A stretch of DNA of 64,000 bases from JBBQSN01 sp963825505 (GCA_963825505.1 CAWGTL010000018.1:124001-188000); one strand, 5' to 3'; counted from the stretch's first letter, positions 7,670-16,395 are shown. Notes: generated by a model from the sequence alone, not told the origin. Translations and numbers: made by a program.

Positions 7670-8992
7670 TCAGGCCTTCTCGTCGTCCGGTGCCGGTGCC
7701 GGTGCCGTCGCAGGTGCCGGTGCCGTCGCGGGTGCCGTTGCGGGTGCCGTTGCGGGTGCCGGTCCGGCGTCGTCGTGCGCGATGTGCCGCAGCTGGCGCC
7801 AGATCAGCACGACGAACACGGCCGAGCCGACGAACGCGAACCAGAACGGTGCGGTGACGCCGTAGTGCTGGGCGAGCAGCCCCCCGATGCCCGACCCGAC
7901 GACCAGACCGCCCATCACCCCGACGAGGTTGACGCTGCCCACCCGGCCCTGCAGGTGGGTCGGGACGGCACGCTGCCGGATGGTCACCGACGTCGCGCCC
8001 CAGACGAAGGCGTGCGCGCCGAACACGAAGAAGATCGTCAGCGCCACCCACGGGACCGTGGTGATCGCGAGCGCGAGGTGCGTGAAGGTCTCGATGACGA
8101 GCCCGATCCGCATCAGCCCGGCGAGGCTGACGTGCCGGGTCAGCCAGCCGTACCCGAGGATCCCGAGCAGGCCGCCGAGCGCGCCGACGGTGGTGATGAG
8201 CCCGAACCCGACCGGTCCCATGTCGAGCCGCACGGTGGCGTAGAGCACGAGCACCGACCACGCCGCGCCGAAGGTCACGTTGAAGATGAGGATCGTCAGC
8301 ACCAGCGTGCGCACGGCGGCGTGGTGCCGGACCCACCGCACGCCCTCGACGACGTCCTCGCGCATCCGCCGTGGCGGGTCGGCGTCGGTGACGCCGTGGG
8401 CGGGCAGCGCCACGCGCGAGATGAGGACGACGCCGAGCGCGACGAGCGCCGCCGTCCCCGCGAACGGCAGCGGCTGGGCCAGCGCGAACAGGAACGCCCC
8501 GATCGGGGGGCCGGCGAGCTGGTTGACCGTGACGAACCCGGCCTGCAGGCGAGAGTTCGCCAGCGCGAGGTCGTCGCGGTGCACGAGCATCGGCAGCATC
8601 GTCGACGAGGCGTTGTCGGCGAACGTCTCGGCGGTGCCGAGGACGAACAGCGCCGCCAGGACGAGCGCGATCGGCGCCAGGTCGGTGGCCACCGCGACCG
8701 CCAGCAGGACGAGGACGACGACCCGGACCTGGTCGACGACGACCACCAGCCGACGCCGGTCGAGCCGGTCCGTGAGCACGCCGGCCCACAGCCCGAACAG
8801 CAGCGGCGGCAGCCAGGCCACGGTCGCGGCCAGGGCGACGAGGAACGGCTCGTCGGTGCGCGAGGCCACCAGGAGCGGGCCGGCCGCCAGCGTGACGCCG
8901 TCGCCGAGGTTGGTCGACCAGGACGACCCGAGCAGCCAGCGGAAGCCGGTGCCGAGCCGCGCGGGCACGACCTTCTCGACCAGTGACGTCAC
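7670..8992 (-). CDS. MFS exporter (EntS-like, DHA3 type)
   Basis: A 440-residue major facilitator with about twelve hydrophobic segments, resembling the EntS/DHA3 group of siderophore and drug exporters. The loop 2-3 signature appears as GLWAGVLTDRLDRRRLV (about residues 71-87). Charged cytoplasmic loop RRMREDVVEGVRWVRHH separates the two halves. The C-terminal tail is a low-complexity Pro-Ala-Thr repeat followed by an acidic end. GTG 8992 has TAGGCT at 9007-9002, so the mRNA is nearly leaderless. Substrate unknown; no siderophore genes are nearby. Confidence 0.85.
   Translation of the reverse strand: MTSLVEKVVPARLGTGFRWLLGSSWSTNLGDGVTLAAGPLLVASRTDEPFLVALAATVAWLPPLLFGLWAGVLTDRLDRRRLVVVVDQVRVVVLVLLAVAVATDLAPIALVLAALFVLGTAETFADNASSTMLPMLVHRDDLALANSRLQAGFVTVNQLAGPPIGAFLFALAQPLPFAGTAALVALGVVLISRVALPAHGVTDADPPRRMREDVVEGVRWVRHHAAVRTLVLTILIFNVTFGAAWSVLVLYATVRLDMGPVGFGLITTVGALGGLLGILGYGWLTRHVSLAGLMRIGLVIETFTHLALAITTVPWVALTIFFVFGAHAFVWGATSVTIRQRAVPTHLQGRVGSVNLVGVMGGLVVGSGIGGLLAQHYGVTAPFWFAFVGSAVFVVLIWRQLRHIAHDDAGPAPATAPATAPATAPAPATAPAPAPDDEKA
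7685..7765. repeat. GGTGCCG tandem repeat in the MFS C-terminus
   Basis: About ten copies of a 6-12 bp GGTGCCG(T/G)-type unit encode the Pro-Ala-Thr tail of the exporter. The short period makes length variation between strains likely. Confidence 0.7.
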
Positions 8993-9153
8993 GATCGCCG
9001 GAGCCTACGTGGCTCGGCCCGGTGGTCGCGACGCAGATCCGGTGGCCCTCTCTCGACGCCCACCCGTCCGGCCGTGGCGCCCGCGGGGCGCGCGGTGGGA
9101 CGGTGGCCGCACAGGCGCCGCCCCTGCGGCGTCGGCGGAGCGGAGGAGCCACG

Positions 9154-9495
9154 ATGAGCGACCCGGTCACCACCAACCCCGACCTGTACCGGGTGGTGTT
9201 CGAGAACGACCGCGTGCGGGTGCTGGAGTACCTCGACCACCCCGGTCAGAGCACCAGTCCGCACCGCCACCCGGACAGCGTGATGGTCACCCTCAGCGCC
9301 TTCTCCCGGCGGCTGCGACAGGGCGATCGCGAGGTCGACGTGGAGCTGCCGGCGTTCCAGGCCCGCTGGCTCGATGCCCAGGAGCACTCCGGCACCAACA
9401 CCGGGCAGACCGACACCCACACGGTCTTCGTCGAGCTCAAGGAGCCGGCCCCCACCGCCGTCGGCCAGGCGCGGCTCGGGCCGAGCACGTCCTGA
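9154..9495 (+). CDS. Small cupin-like protein
   Basis: A 113-residue cytoplasmic protein with features of a single cupin barrel. A metal-binding-like segment HPGQSTSPHRHPDSVMV near residues 28-44 provides two His plus an acidic residue, and a later His occurs in TDTHTVFVEL near 90. GGAGGAG at 9141-9147 precedes ATG 9154. Family members are often annotated as cytoplasmic proteins of unknown function. It stands between the divergent MFS gene and a small kinase gene. The metal-site reading is by motif only. Confidence 0.75.
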   Translation: MSDPVTTNPDLYRVVFENDRVRVLEYLDHPGQSTSPHRHPDSVMVTLSAFSRRLRQGDREVDVELPAFQARWLDAQEHSGTNTGQTDTHTVFVELKEPAPTAVGQARLGPSTS

Positions 9496-9538
9496 CGTCC
9501 TCCGTGTCCCGCGCCGGCGCCGGTGGCAGGGTGGGGGC

Positions 9539-10045
9539 ATGAGCCGGACCCTCGTCACCGGGATGTCGGCGACGGGGAAGTCGAGCACGGTGCTCGCCCT
9601 GCGCGAGCGGGGCCACCGCGCGATCGACCTGGACCATCCCGACTGGTCGCACCGCGTCGTCGACGCGGACGGCGAGCCGGACTGGTGCTGGCGGCTGGGT
9701 GCCGTCCGCGCACTGCTCGAGCGCGACGACCTCCCGCTGGTCGTCTCCGGCACGTCGTCCGGGCAGGGGACGCTGTACCCGCTGCTCGACCACGTCGTGC
9801 TGCTCACCGTGCCCACCGACGTCGCGGTGGCCCGGCTCGCGGGGCGCACCACCGACGACTACGGCAGGCACCCCGACGAGCTGGCGCGCGAGCTCGCGCT
9901 GCGGGTGGAGGTGGAGCCGCTGCTGCGGGCTGGCGCCTGCCTGGTGCTCGACGCCTCGGTCCTCGACCTCGATGCCGTGGCCGAGGCCGTGCTGCACCAC
10001 GCGCTCGGCGGGGCGTGCCCCTCGGTGGGCGGGCACCGGCCGTAG
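9539..10045 (+). CDS. Shikimate-kinase-like P-loop ATPase
   Basis: A 168-residue P-loop protein. Walker A TGMSATGKSSTVLAL is at residues about 7-21, followed by an acidic DLDHPDW segment where nucleotide kinases hold their substrate Asp. A strand LVVSGTSSGQG near 65-75 and the LTVPTDVAVARLAGR lid region follow. Homologues are small actinobacterial AAA ATPases with unknown substrates. CAGGGT six bases before ATG 9539 suggests a leaderless transcript. It is unrelated by sequence to the kinase-like gene at 7184 beyond the P-loop. Confidence 0.75.
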   Translation: MSRTLVTGMSATGKSSTVLALRERGHRAIDLDHPDWSHRVVDADGEPDWCWRLGAVRALLERDDLPLVVSGTSSGQGTLYPLLDHVVLLTVPTDVAVARLAGRTTDDYGRHPDELARELALRVEVEPLLRAGACLVLDASVLDLDAVAEAVLHHALGGACPSVGGHRP

Positions 10046-10048
10046 GCT
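10043..10048 (+). promoter_or_regulatory. -10 box of a leaderless promoter
   Basis: TAGGCT, overlapping the stop of the upstream kinase gene, ends 6 nt before GTG 10055. The same TANNNT-N6/7-start spacing recurs across the window. It probably drives the thioesterase/DUF1992 pair. Confidence 0.5.
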
Positions 10049-10054
10049 GCCGAC

Positions 10055-10108
10055 GTGGACGACCTGGTGCTCCTCACTGTTCTGCCGGACGCCGGAGGCG
10101 GACGGTGA
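10055..10108 (+). CDS. Possible 17-residue leaderless small ORF upstream of the thioesterase
   Basis: GTG 10055 is six bases after a TAGGCT -10 box and opens 17 codons (VDDLVLLTVLPDAGGGR) ending at TGA 10106-10108. That TGA overlaps the thioesterase GTG by four bases (GTGA), the coupling pattern used throughout this genome. It may exist only to deliver ribosomes to the thioesterase start from a leaderless transcript. It is too short to recognise a family, and could be chance. Confidence 0.3.
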   Translation: MDDLVLLTVLPDAGGGR

Positions 10109-10512
10109 GCGCCGTCGTGGTCCCGCTGCGGTGGGTCGACGTCGACGCGATCGGGCACGTCTACCACGCCACCTACCTGACCCTGCTCGACGAGGCGCGC
10201 TCGCGGTTCCTCGCCGACTCCGGCGTGCGGTCGCCCTCGGACCACGTCGTGGCGCGGGTGGAGGTCGACTACCTCGCGCCGATCGGGCCGGGTCACGGTG
10301 AGGTGCGGGTGGAGCACGAGGTCGAGCGGATCGGCACCACGAGCATCGTCCTGCGCTCGGTGCTGCGGACGCCCGACGAGGTGGAGCGGGCGCGTGCCCG
10401 CGTCGTACTGGTTCTCTGGGACGTCGCCGGCTCGCGGTCGCGGGCGTTGGAGCACGAGGAGAGGGTGGCGCTCGGGCGGTCCGGTGCCGGCGGTGGGACG
10501 ATCGGGACGTGA
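10105..10512 (+). CDS. Acyl-CoA thioesterase, 4HBT hot-dog fold
   Basis: A 135-residue single hot-dog domain. The 4HBT signature is LRWVDVDAIGHVYHATYLTL (residues about 7-26), with the Asp that acts as catalytic base in 4-hydroxybenzoyl-CoA-type thioesterases. A central hydrophobic helix and the strand VARVEVDYLAPI follow. Likely hydrolyses an acyl-CoA, substrate unknown. GTG 10105 overlaps the preceding small ORF and the stop overlaps DUF1992, so the genes are probably co-translated. GGAGGCGGACG upstream offers a ribosome-binding site. Confidence 0.82.
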   Translation: MSAVVVPLRWVDVDAIGHVYHATYLTLLDEARSRFLADSGVRSPSDHVVARVEVDYLAPIGPGHGEVRVEHEVERIGTTSIVLRSVLRTPDEVERARARVVLVLWDVAGSRSRALEHEERVALGRSGAGGGTIGT

Positions 10513-11000
10513 GCAGCGGGCCGGGCTGGGCCGAGCGCGGCGTCGAGCGGACCATCCGCGAGGCGCAGGAGCGTGGTGACTTCGACGACCTGCCCGGCGC
10601 CGGGAAGCCGCTGCGGCTGGGGAGCCCCCACGACCAGGACTGGTGGGTCCGTCAGCTGATCGAGCGCGAGAACCTGTCCCTCGGCGACGCCCTGCCCCCG
10701 ACCCTGGCGCTGCGGCGCGAGGCGGAGCAGCTGCCCGGCTCGCTGGCGCGGCTGGCCACCGAGCGGCAGGTGCGCGAGCACCTCGACGACTTCAACGCCA
10801 GGGTCGAGGCCGACTGGCGACGGCCCGCGGTCGGTCCCACCTCGCCCGTCGTGGCCTACCAGGTCGACGTCGAGCGGGTGGTCGAGCAGTGGCGCGACCT
10901 GGTCGCGTCGACGCGCGCGGTGCCGGCGCCGGAGCCGGAGCCGCGCTCGTCCGGGCGGCGGTGGTGGCACCTGCGCCGACCGGTCGCCGCTGACGACTGA
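10509..11000 (+). CDS. DUF1992 (DnaJ-C28-like) domain protein
   Basis: A 163-residue protein with the DUF1992 domain at its N-terminus: IREAQERGDFDDLPGAGKPL at about residues 16-35. It is followed by a helix-rich segment (LRREAEQLPG, EHLDDFNARVEADWR). The C-terminus is Pro/Glu-rich then basic. Function of DUF1992 in bacteria is unknown; eukaryotic DNAJC28 carries it with a J-domain, which is absent here. Overlaps the thioesterase gene by four bases and converges on the FAD oxidase gene. Confidence 0.82.
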   Translation: MSSGPGWAERGVERTIREAQERGDFDDLPGAGKPLRLGSPHDQDWWVRQLIERENLSLGDALPPTLALRREAEQLPGSLARLATERQVREHLDDFNARVEADWRRPAVGPTSPVVAYQVDVERVVEQWRDLVASTRAVPAPEPEPRSSGRRWWHLRRPVAADD

Positions 11001-11011
11001 GGCCGCCGCCG

Positions 11012-12691
11012 TCACGCAGGCGCCGTCAGGACCACGGCAGGTACCAGCGTGCCCGGGTTCATCACCCCGGTCGGGTCGAGCTCGGCACGCACGGCGCTCA
11101 GCAGACGCACACCGGCAGCACCGATCTCGCCCTCGAGGTAGGGGAGGTGATCGGTCCCGACCGCGTGGTGGTGGGTGATGGTGGCCCCTCCCGCCACGAT
11201 CGCCTCGCTGGCCGCCGCCTTGGCGCGGCGCCACTGCCCGACGGGGTCGGCCTCCTCCCGCGCGACGAAGGTGAAGTACAACGACGCCCCGGTGGGGTAG
11301 ACGTGCGACACGTGGCACTGGACGATCGCCGCGCGGTCTGGACCCGAGAGCGCCTGGAGCAGAGCGGTTCTCACCTGGCGGTGCAGGTCGGCGAGGTGCG
11401 CCCACGAGGTCGCCGTCTCCAGGGTGTCGACCAGCACCCCGTGGGACATGAGCTCGTCGCGCAGGTACGGGGCGGCGAACCGGCTGTGCTCCCAGGACCT
11501 GGCGATGGCGTCCGGGAGGCGGTGGGCGCCGCGGGACCGCAGCAGCCGCAGGCACTCCCGCCGCCGACGCCGCACCGCACCGGCACGCGCGCCCTCCCAG
11601 ACCAGGACCGCCAGGCACGGCTCGGTCGCCCTCCGCCCCGCCAGCCAGCGCCGCAGCGCACCGCCCCGGGTGCCGGCGAGCGCGAGCTGCACCCTGGTCT
11701 CCTCGGGGTCGGAGAGCCGGTAGACGTCCGGGACCGCCGACCGGTCACCGTCCTGCACCGACGCCCGAACCGCGTCGAGCGCCTCGTCGAAGGACGAGAA
11801 CGCCACGCACGCATAGGCCTTCGCCGTCGGCACGAGGCGCACGGCGAAGGTCGCCTCGGTGACGACGCCGAGCGCGCCCTCGCTGCCGACGACCAGGTCG
11901 AGCAGCCCGGGTCCGGCCGCCGAGGCGGGCGCCCGGCCGCCCACGACGACGGGGCCGGTCGGGGTCTCGAGCCGTGCGCCGAGCACGAGGTCGTCGACGC
12001 GGCCGTAGCCGGTGGACGCCTGGCCCGCCGACCTGGTGGCGACGTAGCCGCCGACCGTGGCCTGCTGGTGGCTCTGCGGGTAGTGCCCCAGGGTCAGCCC
12101 GTGCGGGCGCAGCAGGCCCTCCGCCTCGGGGCCCCGCGTGCCGGCGAGGAGCGTGGCGGTGCGCGAGACGGTGTCGACCGACACCAGGCCGCTCAGCCGG
12201 CGCAGGTCGAGGCTGACGACGGCGTGGTGCGCGCCGCGGTCCGGCGTCACGCCGCCGACCACGCTCGTGCCGCCGCCGAACGGCACGACGGCGACGCCGG
12301 CGTCCGCGCACACGGCGAGCACCTGCGCGACCTGCTCGGCGTCGGCAGGCAGCACCACCGCGTCGGGGGCGCTCGAGGCGTCGCCGGCGCGCAGGCGGTG
12401 CAGGTCGGGGTAGCTCTTGCCGCGGGCGTGCTCCACCCGGTCGAGCCGCTCCGACGTCACGTGCGCGGCGCCCACCACCTGCTCCAGCCGGGCCCGGACG
12501 GCGCCGTCGAGCGAGCCGGGGGGCAGCCGCACCGCCGCGAGGTCGACGGGCCGACGCGGTGCGCCCGCCCCGACGCCGAGCTCGCGCCGCAGCCGCTCCC
12601 ACCCCGCGGCGGGCAGGGGCCGGGCCTCGGCGGGATCGCCCCAGCCCCACCAGACGGAGCGGCGGACGGGCCTCGTCAACGGGTCGGTCAC
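11012..12691 (-). CDS. FAD-binding oxidoreductase, alkyldihydroxyacetonephosphate synthase-like
   Basis: A 559-residue flavoprotein of the VAO/AGPS family. An N-terminal segment with RRSVWWGWGDP is typical of AGPS-like proteins. The PP-loop FAD domain follows with VVPFGGGTSVVGGV (about residues 135-148) and HQQATVGGYVATRSAGQ (about 213-229). The C-terminal cap holds the HVSHVYPTGASLYFTF strand, and GATITHHHAVGTDH provides the conserved His cluster near 505-518. AGPS makes alkyl-DHAP for ether lipids; actinobacterial relatives may have other substrates. It is divergent from TetR-glpD, a grouping that echoes Rv2249c-Rv2251. GTG 12691 follows a CACACT -10 box by 7 nt. Confidence 0.85.
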   Translation of the reverse strand: MTDPLTRPVRRSVWWGWGDPAEARPLPAAGWERLRRELGVGAGAPRRPVDLAAVRLPPGSLDGAVRARLEQVVGAAHVTSERLDRVEHARGKSYPDLHRLRAGDASSAPDAVVLPADAEQVAQVLAVCADAGVAVVPFGGGTSVVGGVTPDRGAHHAVVSLDLRRLSGLVSVDTVSRTATLLAGTRGPEAEGLLRPHGLTLGHYPQSHQQATVGGYVATRSAGQASTGYGRVDDLVLGARLETPTGPVVVGGRAPASAAGPGLLDLVVGSEGALGVVTEATFAVRLVPTAKAYACVAFSSFDEALDAVRASVQDGDRSAVPDVYRLSDPEETRVQLALAGTRGGALRRWLAGRRATEPCLAVLVWEGARAGAVRRRRRECLRLLRSRGAHRLPDAIARSWEHSRFAAPYLRDELMSHGVLVDTLETATSWAHLADLHRQVRTALLQALSGPDRAAIVQCHVSHVYPTGASLYFTFVAREEADPVGQWRRAKAAASEAIVAGGATITHHHAVGTDHLPYLEGEIGAAGVRLLSAVRAELDPTGVMNPGTLVPAVVLTAPA

Positions 12692-12698
12692 GCGTTAC

Positions 12699-12719
12699 AG
12701 TGTGGCATCAGGTGTCACA
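12699..12719. promoter_or_regulatory. Probable TetR operator over the divergent promoter
   Basis: TGTGGCA-N5-TGTCACA (12701-12719) is a near-perfect inverted repeat (one mismatch). It overlaps CACACT on the minus strand (12704-12699), the probable -10 box of the FAD oxidase. It lies 57 bp from the TetR start, so one bound repressor could control both directions. Confidence 0.5.
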
Positions 12720-12775
12720 TCGCCACAACGGGCGGCGTGCAGACGGCAGGACAGGACCGACGGACGGAGTGCGGC

Positions 12776-13369
12776 GTGCCGGACCGGACCGACCCCATCG
12801 AGGAGCGCCTGCTCGCCGCGGTGCGCGACGAGGTGATCGCCTACGGCGTCCGGAGGGCCACGGCCACCTCGATCGCCCAGCGGGCGGGCGTCTCGCGGAT
12901 GACGGTCTACCGCCGTGGCGGGGGAGTGAAGCAGCTGGTGCTCGACGCCCTCTCCCGCGAGTTCGAGACGTTCCTCGCGCAGGTGTCGTCCGACGTGCAG
13001 GCTCCGCACGCCCGCGGCCGGCTCGTCGCCGGCGTGGTGAGCGCGATCCGCGCGGCGAGCCACGCGCCGCTGGTCGGCGCGCTGCGCCGGCACGACCCCG
13101 AGCTGCTCCTGCCGTACCTGGTCGACCGGCACGGTCGCACCCAGCAGGCCGTGCTCGCGTACACCGCGGCGATGGTCGAGGCGGGCGTGGCCGACGGTTC
13201 GGTGCGCCCGGTCGACGTCCGCACGGCGTCGTACGTGCTGCTGCACGCGCTGCAGGACTTCGTGATCTCCGCCGAGATCCTCGCCGCCACGAAGGACCTG
13301 GTCGACCTCGACGCCGAGGTCGCGCACCTCGTCGACGCCTACCTCGCCCCCACGGCGGAGACGCGATGA
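12776..13369 (+). CDS. TetR-family regulator of the glpD/FAD oxidase locus
   Basis: A 197-residue TetR repressor. The HTH is TATSIAQRAGVSRMTVYRRGG (about residues 27-47), close to the usual position near residue 40. The ligand domain (about 60-190) is helical and shows no diagnostic motif. GTG 12776 was chosen; AGTGC lies upstream and no strong ribosome-binding site is seen. The stop overlaps glpD (ATGA), tying regulator and target. Location between glpD and the FAD oxidase matches the Mycobacterium Rv2250c arrangement, suggesting control by a lipid or glycerol metabolite. Confidence 0.85.
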   Translation: MPDRTDPIEERLLAAVRDEVIAYGVRRATATSIAQRAGVSRMTVYRRGGGVKQLVLDALSREFETFLAQVSSDVQAPHARGRLVAGVVSAIRAASHAPLVGALRRHDPELLLPYLVDRHGRTQQAVLAYTAAMVEAGVADGSVRPVDVRTASYVLLHALQDFVISAEILAATKDLVDLDAEVAHLVDAYLAPTAETR

Positions 13370-14958
13370 CCCTGCTGCCCGGTCCCCAGGCGTCGTACCT
13401 GACCCGCGCGCGTCGCGAGGAGTCGCTGCGGAGGCTGGCCGAGGAGCGGTACGACGTGGTCGTGGTCGGTGGTGGCGTCACCGGCGCCGGCGTGGCGCTC
13501 GACGCCGTGAGCCGTGGTCTGCGCACCGCGCTGGTCGAGCGCGCCGACCTGGCCACCGGGACCAGCCGCTGGTCGTCCAAGCTCGTCCACGGCGGCGTGC
13601 GGTACCTCGCCTCCGGCCAGGTCGGCGTGGCGTGGGAGTCGGCGCGCGAGCGGCATGCGCTGATCACGACCGTCGCACCGCACCTGGTGCAGCCGGTCGC
13701 GTTCCTCGTCCCTCTCGACGGCGCCACCGGGCCGGCGATGGGACGGGTCTGCGAGGCCGGTGCCCGTGCGGCCGACCTGATGCGCCGCGCGGCGCGCACG
13801 CCCACGCACCTGCTGCCGGCGCCGACCCGGATCAGCGCGCAGGACGCGCTGGTGCACGCACCCTGCCTGGACCCCGACGGCCTGCGCGGCGGACTGCTGT
13901 CGTGGGACGGACGGCTCGAGGACGACGCACGGCTCGTCGTCGCGCTGGCGCGCACCGCCGCCGCCCTCGGCGCCGACGTCGTGACCGGCGTGGCGGCGAG
14001 CGACCTCGGGCCCGACCGGGTGACGCTCACCGACACCGGGTCCGGCACGTCGTTCGAGGCGCGGGGCACCGTCGTCAACGCCACCGGGGTGTGGGCCGGC
14101 GAGCACGAGCCGTCGCTGCGGATGGTGCCGAGCCGCGGCTCGCACCTGGTGCTGCGGGCCGGGGCGATGGGCTGGCCCCGCGCGGTGCTCACCGTCCCCG
14201 TCCCGGGGCACCTGGGCCGGTTCGTCTTCGCGGTGCCGCAGCCGGACGGCCTGGTGCTGCTCGGCCTCACCGACGAGCCCGCCGGCGGCGACGACCCCAC
14301 CGCGCCGCAGGTCCCGCACGACGACGAGACGTTCCTGCTCGCCACCGTCAACCGCGCGCTGGCCACCCGGCTCGGGCCCGACGACGTGGTCGGCCGGTTC
14401 GCCGGCCTGCGGCCGCTGGTCCAGGGGCTGCCCGGGCACGGCCGCCGCACGGGCACCGCGGACATCTCCCGGCGGCACCTGCTGCTCGACGAGCCGGGGC
14501 GCCCGATCACCATCACCGGCGGCAAGCTCACGACCTACCGCCGGATGGCCGAGGACGCCGTCGACGCCGCCTGCCGGCGGCTCGGACGCTCCGAGCGGAG
14601 CGGCACCCGCACCCTGCCACTGGTCGGTGCGGCGCCCCGCGCGGTGCTCGCCCGCGTGGCGGCCCCGGCTCGGCTCGTGCGCCGCTACGGGACCGAGGCG
14701 CTGGTGGTGCACGAGCTGGCCCAGCGTGCGCCCGCCTGGGCCGCGCCCGTGGCCCAGGGGTGCGCCACCACCGGCGCCGAGCTGCTGTTCGGCGCCCTCG
14801 CCGAGGGTGCGGCGACGGTGGCGGACCTGCTCGAGCGGCGCACGAGGGTCTCGCTGGTCGACGCCGACCCCGTCGCCGCGCGACCGGTGGCCGAGCGCGC
14901 CCTGGCGGTCGCGGCCGCACGGGACGGGCGACCGCAGGTGGTGGCCGCGGCGTCCTGA
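13366..14958 (+). CDS. glpD: Glycerol-3-phosphate dehydrogenase, FAD-dependent
   Basis: A 530-residue GlpD/GlpA-type enzyme oxidising sn-glycerol 3-phosphate to dihydroxyacetone phosphate at the membrane, passing electrons to quinone. The FAD Rossmann motif is VVVVGGGVTGAGVALDA (about 31-47). SSKLVHGGVRYLASG near residues 68-82 is the family signature, and ITGGKLTTYRRMAEDAVD near 384-401 is the second. The C-terminal DAO_C domain is present. Coupled to the TetR gene by a four-base overlap. Neighbouring AGPS-like FAD oxidase uses DHAP-derived substrates, so the two may act in one lipid pathway; that link is inference. Confidence 0.93.
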   Translation: MTLLPGPQASYLTRARREESLRRLAEERYDVVVVGGGVTGAGVALDAVSRGLRTALVERADLATGTSRWSSKLVHGGVRYLASGQVGVAWESARERHALITTVAPHLVQPVAFLVPLDGATGPAMGRVCEAGARAADLMRRAARTPTHLLPAPTRISAQDALVHAPCLDPDGLRGGLLSWDGRLEDDARLVVALARTAAALGADVVTGVAASDLGPDRVTLTDTGSGTSFEARGTVVNATGVWAGEHEPSLRMVPSRGSHLVLRAGAMGWPRAVLTVPVPGHLGRFVFAVPQPDGLVLLGLTDEPAGGDDPTAPQVPHDDETFLLATVNRALATRLGPDDVVGRFAGLRPLVQGLPGHGRRTGTADISRRHLLLDEPGRPITITGGKLTTYRRMAEDAVDAACRRLGRSERSGTRTLPLVGAAPRAVLARVAAPARLVRRYGTEALVVHELAQRAPAWAAPVAQGCATTGAELLFGALAEGAATVADLLERRTRVSLVDADPVAARPVAERALAVAAARDGRPQVVAAAS

Positions 14959-15049
14959 ACCGCATCGCGACCCGCCCGCGCGAGGTGGTCGGGACCGTCG
15001 GCGCCCGCCCTTACCATGGTGCACGTCGACAGGGGAGGGAACACACCAC

Positions 15050-16315
15050 ATGCACGACCGCCGGACGCCTGCGCGCGCCCTCGTGGTGCTCGCTGCGGCC
15101 GCCGGGCTCGCGGCCTGCGGCCCCACGCCCGACCCCGTCGGCGACGGTGCGACCCCGGTGGCGCAGGAGAGCTCGGTGGCAGCTCCCACCACCACCACGC
15201 CGCCCCCGCCCGAGGAGCCGCCGGCGCCGGTGATCGCGCCCGGCCCGCTGCCCGACCGCGGCGAGCTGCCCACCGTCCCCAGCGCCGACCGCCGGTTCGA
15301 CGAGGTCGACGAGCTGTCCGGCGACCTGACCCCGAAGTCGGTGGTGGCCTCCGGCGCCGGGCTCGTGGTGGCGCAGAACATGATCTACACGCACACCGTC
15401 TCGGTCTTCAACAGCAACGGGCTGCTGCTCGAGACCGTCGACGACTCGATCGTCCCGGCCGACTTCGGCTACGAGCAGTGGGACGAGGAGGTCGAGGGCG
15501 GGCCGGTCGAGGCCGCCTTCAGCAAGGACGGCTCGCAGCTGTGGGTCTCGAACTACTCGATGTACGGCCCCGGCTTCGCCGACCCCGGTGACGACGACTG
15601 CACGCCGCAGACCGACGTGGACACCAGCTTCCTCTACCGCATCGACACCACCAGCTTCGAGATCGCCGAGGCGGTCGAGGTCGGGGCGGTGCCGAAGTTC
15701 CTCGAGGTCACCCCCGACGGCGGCTACGTCCTCGTCACCAACTGGTGCACCTGGGACCTGTCGATCGTCGCCACGAACGGCGGGGCGGCCGAGGAGGTCG
15801 CCCGCGTGCCGATCGGTCGCTACCCGCGCGGCGTCGCGATCTCGCCGGACTCCGCCACCGCGTACGTCGCCGTCATGGGTGGCAGCGAGATCGCGGTGGT
15901 CGACATCGCCGCGGCGGCCGCGGGCAAGGGCGAGGACTCCCTCACCTGGTTCGAGGACGTCGGCCGTGGCCCGCGGCACCTCAACCTCACCCCGGACGGC
16001 CGCACCCTGTTCGCCACCCTCAACAAGGACGGCCGGGTCGCCAAGATCGACACCGCCACCGGCGAGGTGCTCGGCACCGTGGCCACCGGCTCGCAGCCGC
16101 GCAGCGCCGCGCTGTCGTCCGACGGCACCGCGCTGTTCGTCGTCAACTACGAGTCCGACACGGTCTCGCGCGTGCGCACCTCCGACCTCGAGGTGCTCGA
16201 GTCGGTCCCGGTCGACCACCACCCCATCGGCATCACCTACGACGCTCTGACGCAACGGATCTGGGTCGCGTCCTACGGCGGCACCATCGCCGTCTTCGAC
16301 GACGACCCGCAGTGA
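15050..16315 (+). CDS. Secreted lipoprotein with a YVTN-type beta-propeller
   Basis: A 421-residue lipoprotein. The signal peptide ends in a lipobox GLAAC (Cys23), followed by a Thr/Pro-rich spacer (about 45-75). The rest is a beta-propeller of repeated blades with YVTN-like strands, e.g. GYVLVTNWCTWDLSIV, ATAYVAVMGGSEIAVVD and RTLFATLNKDGRVAKID. Three or more Cys in the propeller (DDDCTPQ, NWCTW) may form a disulfide. AGGGGAGGG lies 10 nt before ATG 15050, and TACCAT at 15012-15017 may be the -10. Function unknown; propellers of this class often bind partners at the cell surface. Confidence 0.82.
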   Translation: MHDRRTPARALVVLAAAAGLAACGPTPDPVGDGATPVAQESSVAAPTTTTPPPPEEPPAPVIAPGPLPDRGELPTVPSADRRFDEVDELSGDLTPKSVVASGAGLVVAQNMIYTHTVSVFNSNGLLLETVDDSIVPADFGYEQWDEEVEGGPVEAAFSKDGSQLWVSNYSMYGPGFADPGDDDCTPQTDVDTSFLYRIDTTSFEIAEAVEVGAVPKFLEVTPDGGYVLVTNWCTWDLSIVATNGGAAEEVARVPIGRYPRGVAISPDSATAYVAVMGGSEIAVVDIAAAAAGKGEDSLTWFEDVGRGPRHLNLTPDGRTLFATLNKDGRVAKIDTATGEVLGTVATGSQPRSAALSSDGTALFVVNYESDTVSRVRTSDLEVLESVPVDHHPIGITYDALTQRIWVASYGGTIAVFDDDPQ

Positions 16316-16382
16316 CGGGGGGCGGTGTGCGCAGGGCGCCCGACGGCCTCGACGGTGCACCGGGACCCGGTGGCCACGCACG

Positions 16383-16388
16383 TACGCT
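16383..16388 (+). promoter_or_regulatory. -10 box of a leaderless promoter (pgsA-like operon)
   Basis: TACGCT ends 7 nt before GTG 16396. No Shine-Dalgarno sequence is present, so the operon mRNA probably starts at the GTG. Confidence 0.5.
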
Positions 16389-16395
16389 GGGCTCC

